From the NCBI GenBank assembly GCA_964615565.1, contig CAZTPC010000023.1:1-11221 (forward strand): 11,221 nucleotides of DNA, read 5' to 3'. This DNA is from CAZTPC01 sp964615565. Lineage in GTDB: Bacteria > Patescibacteriota > Saccharimonadia > Saccharimonadales > AWTP1-31. Below are positions 1-6,934 of the stretch, in pieces (the first letter of the stretch is position 1; each line of letters opens with the position of its first letter). The notes below the pieces were generated by a model that had not been told where the DNA came from, searched no databases, and saw only the letters and a list, made by a program, of their open reading frames with translations. Position numbers and translations under genes: made by a program.

Positions 1-1
1 T

Positions 2-1000
2 ATGAACTGGGCATACTCAAGTAATACAGGTGGAACTGCTACCGAAGATCCGGCGATCATAAATGACGGCACTAAGAGGCTCCAGTCTAATCTGAATGGA
101 ACCCAGGTAGTGAATGCGACCGCACAGGCATCAGGTTTGTTTGGGTCGGAGTTTGGCATTGCCAGGCAGCTATACAACATGGGACGACGAAAAGTAATTA
201 TCTTAAAAGTTACCTATGGGTTCCAATCGCTCGCACAGTCCGATTCGCCACTTATTCCTTTTGATTGGAATGTTAACTCTACTAGTGCGCCTGGTGCTCC
301 GCCAAAAAGTTACACTCAGCTCAAGAATCAGTTCAACGAGCTGACGGGCTACTTACGTAGTACGGGCAAGAAGTATACCGTCGATGGAATCTTTTGGATG
401 CAGGGCGAGACTGACACTCTGCAAAATGAGTATGCTGCGGCTTATCGCCAAAACATGGAAGATCTGGTGAGTCATGCAAAACAAGATCTCCAACTTCACC
501 CATACGGCCACTTTGTAATTGGTAAATCAAATATGAACTACTGCATCATTAATTCTTGGCCACGAGAAGGAAACTACTGCGACTACCCTTCGGCCCAGTC
601 AATTGCACCGCCGACTTTCGTTAATACCTACCTAGATTTTGTTATTAACCCCCTCATGTCTTTCCGCAACGATCAGGTCCGTGCGGCTCAGCAAACAGTA
701 GCCGACGACGACGCCGGAACAACGCAAAAGGTTGATATTTTCGAGACCGGAGACTTACCACGAGGCTACGACTTTACGCACTTAACGGCACCCGGCCAGA
801 TTGAGCTTGGACGACGGTTTGTGACCATGTATAAACTACCGACTCGCGACAACAATCACCCAGATGACTACGACCAAGACGGAGTGTTAAATGGTGCCGA
901 AGACACAAACAATAACGGTAACCTAGGTGATGATGACAGCGACAACGATGGATACCCTAACTATTTAGACAAGATTAACGGCCCAGGAAGCGGCTTATGA
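2..1000 (+). CDS. SGNH/SASA-family carbohydrate esterase, 5'-truncated by the window edge
   Basis: This is the C-terminal part (332 codons visible) of a probable sialate-O-acetylesterase-like (SASA) SGNH hydrolase, a family that removes acetyl groups from sugars. The family-typical block WMQGETD is at residues 132-138. A D-x-x-H-L motif at 257-261 (D257, H260) fits the catalytic Asp/His pair. LFGSEFGIARQL near residues 46-57 resembles the conserved 'GPE-x-x-F-x-R-x-L' segment. The nucleophile block (GQSNM-like), which should lie N-terminal, is absent, so the Met at position 2 is probably internal and the gene starts upstream. Residues about 283-325 are rich in D/N/G in the pattern DxDxDG...DSDNDG, as in thrombospondin type 3-like calcium-binding repeats. 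No membrane anchor is visible in this part. The TGA stop overlaps the ATG of the next gene, so the two are probably co-transcribed and translationally coupled. Substrate and export route cannot be seen. The family call is likely; the precise activity is not proven. Confidence 0.8.
   Translation: MNWAYSSNTGGTATEDPAIINDGTKRLQSNLNGTQVVNATAQASGLFGSEFGIARQLYNMGRRKVIILKVTYGFQSLAQSDSPLIPFDWNVNSTSAPGAPPKSYTQLKNQFNELTGYLRSTGKKYTVDGIFWMQGETDTLQNEYAAAYRQNMEDLVSHAKQDLQLHPYGHFVIGKSNMNYCIINSWPREGNYCDYPSAQSIAPPTFVNTYLDFVINPLMSFRNDQVRAAQQTVADDDAGTTQKVDIFETGDLPRGYDFTHLTAPGQIELGRRFVTMYKLPTRDNNHPDDYDQDGVLNGAEDTNNNGNLGDDDSDNDGYPNYLDKINGPGSGL
985..1000 (+). promoter_or_regulatory. Shine-Dalgarno and ATGA stop/start overlap
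   Basis: AGGAAG at 985-990 lies 6 nt before the ATG at 997-999, and that ATG shares bases with the TGA stop (998-1000) of the esterase gene. The good spacing supports 997 as the start over a second in-frame ATG at 1021, which has no comparable site. The arrangement is typical of translational coupling within an operon. It contrasts with the three downstream genes, which lack a properly spaced Shine-Dalgarno and appear leaderless. Confidence 0.75.
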
Positions 1001-4000
1001 CATACGGGCAATTCTTGCAGATGCGCGTGCATCAGCTACTGGCTTGGGCTAAATCGCATCCAAAGCGAGCGACCGTTATTGCTGGCCTTGGATTATTACT
1101 AGTGACAGTCATGTTGATTCTCATCATCTTTTCTGCCCAGCAAGAAACGGCCGTGTCTAACGACGCGGCATCGATTGACGTTAACTCCCAGGTAGCAACA
1201 ACTGTCGGGCAATTGTCTGTAGTAGATCCTACAACAGGGGATACAACGATGAAGTGGATAAAAAGTCCGAGTATAACCGACGACGATCTATCAGTAAGTG
1301 GTGATATCATCGAGACCATAGATGAGAATCAGGTATTCACTGGCGAACTAAGCTTGCCACAAGGGTGGACTGCTCAATACTCAACAGATAGTCGAGACAC
1401 AGCCGAGGGCAGTAAGACGTATATAACCTACGACACGGCTAACCCGCCTTCTAATCTGAGCAGTATTACCTTTCTAAAGATCAAAACCACAGTTGCCGAT
1501 AACTTTAAGCCTTACGCCGCCTCACCACTAATCCGGCCAATGGATGCTAAGCGAATTATTACTGACGATCGACTGCCAGGCACGCCAATATTATTCCAGA
1601 ATAAAATCTATACCATTACTCGTGGCTTCAAGGCTGCAACAGCAGATAATGCTTTGGACTGTTTTGACCTACTTACTAATGAGCGTTGTGTTGTAAACGG
1701 AAGTAGTAGTTTCTTCCCAGTAAAGCTATCCAGCACTGGTGCCTCGTCGACTTCACCGACTGCGCTCGGCACCGGTACCGAAGATATTAACACTCCGCTC
1801 AATTATCAATACGTCATGGACGATGGAACATATGGCCACAATGGGCGGGTGTATGTTCCTGGGCAAGTCGGCAATAATTACGGAGTTGCATGTGTAGACC
1901 TGGGAACATTACAGAACTGTGGCTTCACTACTCAGGGCTCTGCAGCAGCGCCAACTGGTGCTAACCCTTCTTGGCTTGTTGGCTTTGCACAGAGCGGAAG
2001 CAAGATTTATGGTCATGCAAACGATTCAGATACTACAAGGCAGACGGTCACTTGTTTTGATATCCGAGATCCAGCAAGCGGCGGTGGAATCTGTGCCAGC
2101 TATACAAGCTCAACTGTCGCTGCAACACTAGTACAGAATAAGACCGAGCATGGTGGAGATTACGATACACCAGGTGGCATGGTGCTCGACGGCAACAGGT
2201 TGTACTGGACGGTCAACTATCGCACCGATAACTTATATCTAGCTGATTTTTTCCCGCCGACATATAACTTTGATGGATTTGGTAGTTCGCAGCGCGATTA
2301 TGGAACAGTCTTCACGTGTTTTGATGTCTCTACTCGGCTAACATGTACAGACGATGATCCAACCTATAACTACGGCCAAAACTGGCCAAGATTCTTCTAT
2401 GACTCCAACAGCGGGCTATCTACCAACAAGGAGTATATGGGCAATATATTTGCCTGGAAGAACAGCGACGGGACGACCAGGGCAATCTGCTATATTGCGA
2501 ACAATGTTAGTCTTGGGCAAACATCAGATGTTGAGTCTCGAACGCTCTGCTACAGCAAAACAGGCGCTAATTTTTATTCAGGATCTCCTGGCGTACCGGC
2601 TACAACCCCCACATCACCTGTCTGGCAGGGTTGTTATCTGACAAATGCAAGTTGTGCAGCATTTAGGGCTGGACCAAACTCGGCAACTATCACCGACTCA
2701 ACAGACGGTCATAAGAAAACGTATTACCCATACCAATTAGGAACGGCCTCTACTCGCGGTGCGATGATTTGCTTCGACTGGAATACTCAAGCTGCTTGCT
2801 CTGGTATCCCCGCCAAGAAGTATTGGTATTCGACCACCGATGGAAGTAGTGCAACTTTGAGTGGTGACGAAGGGTATGTATATGATGGATCGTGTATGTA
2901 TGGCCTTAGCCGAAAAGGATTCTTGTGGTCGTTTAATCCTAGGACTGCTGAATCGCCATGCCGCGTGAGTCGCACCACATATACCGCTTCAATCAATGCC
3001 AACAACTTCTACTGTGATGGTCAGGCGCATGCTTTCGACTGGAAGTCTGCAACCGTTGCCAACGCTAATCTCTATGACTTTCAGAACTACGATGTCCAAG
3101 TCTACGACATAACTGGAGGGACGCTCTTGGGGCAGGGTGACGTCAAGACGAACGGACCGCTCGATATCTCGAGTAACACCTTTACAAGTCGTAACTCTCT
3201 CTTTATTAGTGTTGATGCTAATTCCTGGAGTGTATCACCTTGGGCACATACAACATTGCCGTATGCCAAAGTTAGGACAAGTGGTAATGACAGTGTCCAG
3301 TATTGCTATAAAACAAGAGCAAAAACGTATGTTGAGAATATTGCCTGCGATATAACAAAGCTGCGAACCGTTTCAAACGCCACCTTTGCGTCAGAAGATA
3401 ATACCTTTACAAGTAGTAAGAATTCAGACATTAACTTTACCCAACAATCTAATAAACAATGTTTCAAAGACATCAAAGTTAGAGTTACGACCGACAAGAC
3501 AAGGGTCGTCAACGGGCAGCAGGTGACATATACGGTGCATGTCGACAATAAGGCCAACCCCGACACTAACCATCGTGGTGATATTGGCGGTTTGTACAAT
3601 CCAAAGTCAGCGCGCGTCGAGGCTACTTTGCCACTGGGGATGACATTTGTCAGTGCTTCTGATGGTGGAACCCTCAATAATGATGGTACAAAAGTAATCT
3701 GGGATAGTCAGGCAGTTCCGGCACTGCAAACTATTGACCGTACAGTGGTGATGCAGGCACCTGGCCCAGTAGCAAGCGCTCCTAAGAAGCAAGCACTTCT
3801 GGCTGCAAGTACCGAGTACCCACTGACTATGGATGCAACCGCTATTTATGATGACGATGTGTATCAATCGGACAACAGTACATCTAATAATATGGTCACA
3901 TTCGAAAACAATGCTTCGCCAGTTGTGAGTGACCTAGTGCAAACTGTTGCCTCGCCACGGGCTCCAGCTACACTCCACTTTACCGTCACTGCTACAGACG

Positions 4001-6873
4001 ACGCGGCAGTTGATCATGTCTATCTGCTGGATGGGGATGGTCTGACCATTGGAGAGATGACACCATCTGGTACTGCTGATCAATACGAATATACACTCAA
4101 TAATTACACCAATGGAGAGTACGAGTTTCGTGCTTCAGCCGTTGATGCGGGCGACCCGATACTAACCACAACTAGCGATCCAATATCGGTTACTGTCCGG
4201 CCGGCAAATATTGCTCCTCAGATTACTAACTTTACACAAACGAATACGAGCTTACATGACCCGGCAAACCTGACGTTTACCGCGACCGTCACCGACGAAA
4301 CAGGTCTTGCCTCGGTACAACTAAGAGAGGGTAGTAGCACCGTAGGGACAATGACGCCTACCAGCACGGCAAACCAATATACCGTAACGCTCAATAACTA
4401 CCATGAAGGGAATTATAGCTTTACAGTGCGTGCAACCGATGATGATAGCCCGGCGCTAACAACCACATCGAGTGCTCTGGACGTGACTGTTTTGCCTAAC
4501 GATGCCCCAGTAGTCAGCAACGTGACGCAAACAACCGCCAACCCACGAGCGCCGGCAAGCCTGAGCTTCACTGCCACAGTTACTGATGACTTCCAGGTAT
4601 CCAGTGTTAGTTTGCTAAAAGACGACACGGTAGTTGGTACCATGACGGCGACAAGCACACCTAATCAGTATGCAATTACACTGTCCAATTACGCAGCAGG
4701 TACGCATAGTTTTAAAGTTCGAGCCACAGATAACGGTAGCCCAGCACTCTCTACTACCTCATCGCCAATCTCTGTGGTCGTACAGCCAAATCTTGCACCA
4801 ACTATTTCAGGGTTGAGCCAGAATGCAAACTCACCACAGGCTCCTGCCACTTTAAGCTTTACGGTTACGGCTGCCGACGAAGGTAATATTACTTCCGTAA
4901 AATTGTACAGCGGAGACACTCTTGTCGGCACTATGAGCCCAACCGGGACGACAAACCAGTATGATGTAACTATCAGCGGCTACGGTGCGGGAACCTACTC
5001 CTTTAAGGCTGTTGCCACAGACAACGGTAGCCCGGCACTAACTAAAGACTCAGATAGTATCAACGTGACTGTGACTGAGCCACCAGTGGTTACCCCACCC
5101 GCAACGCCGACTACTCCTACGGCCCCGACTACGCCCACAACACCAGCAAATGCTCCTCCGCAGGTGAGTGATCTAAAAGTGTCGTCTAAGAGCGTCGAAG
5201 CACCTGCCACACTCGGCTTCAGTGTTACTGTTAAAGACGACAGTGGTATCGGCAAGGTTGAGCTATTGCAGGAGGGTGAAGTAATTCAGGCAATGCCAGC
5301 AACCACAACAGCAAATCAGTACGCATTAACTCTTACTGACTATGCTGTTGGAGACTACGAATTTAGCGTTCGCGCAACCGATACCGGCAACCCTGCACTA
5401 AGCTCGACTTCTCAAATAGTAGCTGTTATCGTCAGAGCTGCTGCAGTTAGCCGTCCAGAAGGTGGTTCGCCTACCTCACAAAACCCAACACGAACGTATA
5501 CGCCCGTAGCTCTAAGAGACGTAGTGCCTAGCGCATTAACCGGAACGGTCGAAGGTGCCTTTAAAGTAGCTGATGCAGCAGTGAAACCAATCCCAGTGCC
5601 TGCAGCCAAGGCATTACCATACACGGCTATCGCAGCCTTGGGTGGATTCGCACTATTCTATGTGTACTTGGCTACACGCCAGACTAGAACTCGGGCACGT
5701 ATCAAAAATCTCTTGAGTCGATTCAAGCAAACCGAGGAAAACCGAAAGAACTACCTCAACCTAACCTCACACTACCTAAATACTCCACTGGCAACCATGC
5801 AGACAGCAGTAGAACTATACGAAGGGCAGAAGTCGCTGCCAGCAGATAAGATTGCCCGTACCAAGAAACGTCTGGGGCAGCTTTCTAAAGACATACAAGG
5901 TCTTCTCGATGATTCAAACGAGTCGGTACATAACGCCGAACGTGTTGCTTCGGTGATGAGTCGTGCTGATGCCACGAAACTAATAAAGAATATTGGTGTT
6001 GTCGGGCCGGTTGTCGGAGTGCTACTCGTCGCATTACTTATGAACTTCCTGTTCGTGTGGTCCCAAAAGTATAGCGCCAATGCCGTTAACTTTATCGTTC
6101 AGACAAGCCTGTACATATTAGGCACAATTGGCTTTGTGGCGGCTTACTCATTCCGACAGCGCGAACAACTGGCTATGGCTGCGGTCAACGAAGAACTCCA
6201 TCTAGAACAGTCGATAGCCAACTCACAGTCAAGCTTTATTCGCGATAGTGGCAGCCGTTTATCAACAGACATTGTCGGTCTCCGAGCAATTGCTAGTGAT
6301 GTAGAGCATGTTCCACACGGCAATGTGTATACAGATGGGCTACGATCACTCGATAAGATGGTAGATAAGTTCTCTTACCTTGACTCGCTCACTAGTAAGG
6401 CAACTGTAACTCAGCAGCCGATCTCTCTGGATATTTCAGTACAAGTTGTACTAAGGACCTATGCTCCACTAGCCGAAGAGAAGAAGATTAAACTAACTAC
6501 CGACATCCAACCCAACGTTCAGGCACTCATTGATGAGGACGGCTTTAGGCATATACTTGGGTCCTTGCTCGATAACGCAATCAAGTTTACCGCGGAGGGT
6601 GGTAGCGTCACCGTCTCTCTGCGTACTAAGTCCGATAAGGCGACCCTGAAGGTTCGGGATACTGGCGTAGGAATACCAAAAGACAAGATTGATGAGCTGT
6701 TCCAACCATTCTCAAGGGGTACCGGTACGGAGCAGTTTAACTACGAGGGCCTAGGGATTGACCTATATATGAACAAACTTATTACCGACCGTTGGGGTGG
6801 GACTATTGGGGTTACTTCAGAGGTGGGCAAGGGTACAACCGTTACGACTACTTTAAACGCTAAAGCCGAATAA
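997..6873 (+). CDS. Giant surface receptor fused to a histidine kinase module
   Basis: This 1958-residue protein probably senses something outside the cell and signals inward through a histidine kinase. Order of parts: basic N-terminus and membrane helix (about 25-47); cysteine-paired, probably beta-propeller repeats (about 193-660); a further Cys-containing region (660-825); a DUF11-like beta domain (about 824-925); five Ig-like repeats (about 971-1481) with a Pro/Thr linker before the fifth; a second membrane helix (about 1541-1560) followed by many Arg/Lys. Then come an H-box, SHYLNTPLA with H1592; a membrane hairpin (about 1665-1688 and 1697-1719); a second H-box-like segment with S1753 at the His position; and an intact HATPase_c domain: N box around N1860, G1 box DTGVGIP from D1888, F box FQPFSRG at 1902-1908, and G2 residues G1918/G1920. 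The positive-inside rule fits an external ectodomain and a cytoplasmic kinase. It has no receiver domain, and no response regulator lies in the window. It follows the esterase gene by an ATGA overlap. The kinase call is strong; ligand and output are unknown. Confidence 0.87.
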   Translation: MTYGQFLQMRVHQLLAWAKSHPKRATVIAGLGLLLVTVMLILIIFSAQQETAVSNDAASIDVNSQVATTVGQLSVVDPTTGDTTMKWIKSPSITDDDLSVSGDIIETIDENQVFTGELSLPQGWTAQYSTDSRDTAEGSKTYITYDTANPPSNLSSITFLKIKTTVADNFKPYAASPLIRPMDAKRIITDDRLPGTPILFQNKIYTITRGFKAATADNALDCFDLLTNERCVVNGSSSFFPVKLSSTGASSTSPTALGTGTEDINTPLNYQYVMDDGTYGHNGRVYVPGQVGNNYGVACVDLGTLQNCGFTTQGSAAAPTGANPSWLVGFAQSGSKIYGHANDSDTTRQTVTCFDIRDPASGGGICASYTSSTVAATLVQNKTEHGGDYDTPGGMVLDGNRLYWTVNYRTDNLYLADFFPPTYNFDGFGSSQRDYGTVFTCFDVSTRLTCTDDDPTYNYGQNWPRFFYDSNSGLSTNKEYMGNIFAWKNSDGTTRAICYIANNVSLGQTSDVESRTLCYSKTGANFYSGSPGVPATTPTSPVWQGCYLTNASCAAFRAGPNSATITDSTDGHKKTYYPYQLGTASTRGAMICFDWNTQAACSGIPAKKYWYSTTDGSSATLSGDEGYVYDGSCMYGLSRKGFLWSFNPRTAESPCRVSRTTYTASINANNFYCDGQAHAFDWKSATVANANLYDFQNYDVQVYDITGGTLLGQGDVKTNGPLDISSNTFTSRNSLFISVDANSWSVSPWAHTTLPYAKVRTSGNDSVQYCYKTRAKTYVENIACDITKLRTVSNATFASEDNTFTSSKNSDINFTQQSNKQCFKDIKVRVTTDKTRVVNGQQVTYTVHVDNKANPDTNHRGDIGGLYNPKSARVEATLPLGMTFVSASDGGTLNNDGTKVIWDSQAVPALQTIDRTVVMQAPGPVASAPKKQALLAASTEYPLTMDATAIYDDDVYQSDNSTSNNMVTFENNASPVVSDLVQTVASPRAPATLHFTVTATDDAAVDHVYLLDGDGLTIGEMTPSGTADQYEYTLNNYTNGEYEFRASAVDAGDPILTTTSDPISVTVRPANIAPQITNFTQTNTSLHDPANLTFTATVTDETGLASVQLREGSSTVGTMTPTSTANQYTVTLNNYHEGNYSFTVRATDDDSPALTTTSSALDVTVLPNDAPVVSNVTQTTANPRAPASLSFTATVTDDFQVSSVSLLKDDTVVGTMTATSTPNQYAITLSNYAAGTHSFKVRATDNGSPALSTTSSPISVVVQPNLAPTISGLSQNANSPQAPATLSFTVTAADEGNITSVKLYSGDTLVGTMSPTGTTNQYDVTISGYGAGTYSFKAVATDNGSPALTKDSDSINVTVTEPPVVTPPATPTTPTAPTTPTTPANAPPQVSDLKVSSKSVEAPATLGFSVTVKDDSGIGKVELLQEGEVIQAMPATTTANQYALTLTDYAVGDYEFSVRATDTGNPALSSTSQIVAVIVRAAAVSRPEGGSPTSQNPTRTYTPVALRDVVPSALTGTVEGAFKVADAAVKPIPVPAAKALPYTAIAALGGFALFYVYLATRQTRTRARIKNLLSRFKQTEENRKNYLNLTSHYLNTPLATMQTAVELYEGQKSLPADKIARTKKRLGQLSKDIQGLLDDSNESVHNAERVASVMSRADATKLIKNIGVVGPVVGVLLVALLMNFLFVWSQKYSANAVNFIVQTSLYILGTIGFVAAYSFRQREQLAMAAVNEELHLEQSIANSQSSFIRDSGSRLSTDIVGLRAIASDVEHVPHGNVYTDGLRSLDKMVDKFSYLDSLTSKATVTQQPISLDISVQVVLRTYAPLAEEKKIKLTTDIQPNVQALIDEDGFRHILGSLLDNAIKFTAEGGSVTVSLRTKSDKATLKVRDTGVGIPKDKIDELFQPFSRGTGTEQFNYEGLGIDLYMNKLITDRWGGTIGVTSEVGKGTTVTTTLNAKAE
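1573..2961 (+). repeat. Cysteine-paired repeats, probable beta-propeller (encoded)
   Basis: Within the giant kinase, five units carry a C-[FV]-D motif with a second Cys 9-13 residues on: C222/C231, C299/C308, C353/C366, C441/C450 and C592/C601. Diverged units have C498/C518, C546/C553 and C633/C655; in the last, S645 occupies the CFD cysteine position. Each unit is preceded by a 'K/R-[IL]-Y' or 'G-x-[VI]-[YF]' strand. About seven such units suggest a seven-bladed propeller in which each blade hairpin is closed by a disulfide. The fold is inferred; the motif recurrence is seen directly. Confidence 0.55.
3907..5439 (+). repeat. Five tandem Ig-like repeats (encoded) with a Pro/Thr linker
   Basis: Five units of about 98-100 residues (starting near 971, 1071, 1168, 1265 and 1386 of the kinase) share the same landmarks: 'AP.[VI]S.[LF]', 'APA.L.F.[VA]T..D', 'G.M.[PA][TS].T.[NDQ]QY..TL..Y..G.Y.F...A.D.G.PAL...S..[IL].V.V'. 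This resembles bacterial Ig-like (Big) adhesin repeats that act as a stalk. Units 1-4 are contiguous; a Pro/Thr-rich linker (residues about 1362-1388, nt 5080-5160) separates unit 5. The repeats are diverged at DNA level, so they are old duplications, not a recent expansion. Confidence 0.85.
5614..5700 (+). other. Sorting-signal-like LPYTA, membrane helix and basic cluster inside the kinase
   Basis: Residues 1540-1544 read LPYTA, directly followed by a hydrophobic stretch to about 1560 and then five Arg between 1561 and 1568. This is the layout of a sortase sorting signal (LPxTG, hydrophobic helix, basic tail) with Ala in place of Gly, placed internally between the ectodomain and the kinase domain. 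It may be a relict that now acts only as a membrane anchor, or it may still be cleavable; the sequence alone cannot decide. Confidence 0.45.
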
Positions 6874-6897
6874 GGTGTAACTGACAACAGCTTTCTG

Positions 6898-6934
6898 TGG
6901 TGTAGGCCGAGTATGTTGGTTATAATAGTAGGAC
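6898..6934 (+). promoter_or_regulatory. ftsH promoter, probably leaderless
   Basis: A perfect TATAAT (6921-6926) ends 8 nt before the ftsH ATG at 6935, so transcription should start within about 0-2 nt of the start codon. The -35 position at 17-bp spacing (6898-6903, TGGTGT) is poor. The 61-nt gap holds no other gene. AGGA at 6930-6933 is only 1 nt from ATG, too close to work as a normal Shine-Dalgarno. The two downstream genes show the same -10-to-ATG distance. Confidence 0.7.

Noticed and set aside
3907..5439. Tandem DNA repeats or a CRISPR-like array
   Set aside because: The roughly 300-bp periodicity is at protein level (Ig-like repeats); the DNA copies are diverged and there are no short direct repeats with spacers.
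6880..6903. Possible hairpin between the kinase gene and ftsH (ACAG-CTTT-CTGT)
   Set aside because: Only a 4-bp perfect stem with a mismatch beyond it and no T-run after it; not a credible intrinsic terminator. The 49-nt gaps also show none.
6930..6934. AGGA just before the ftsH ATG as a Shine-Dalgarno
   Set aside because: Only 1 nt separates it from ATG, and the perfect -10 at 6921-6926 would place it at or before the transcript start.
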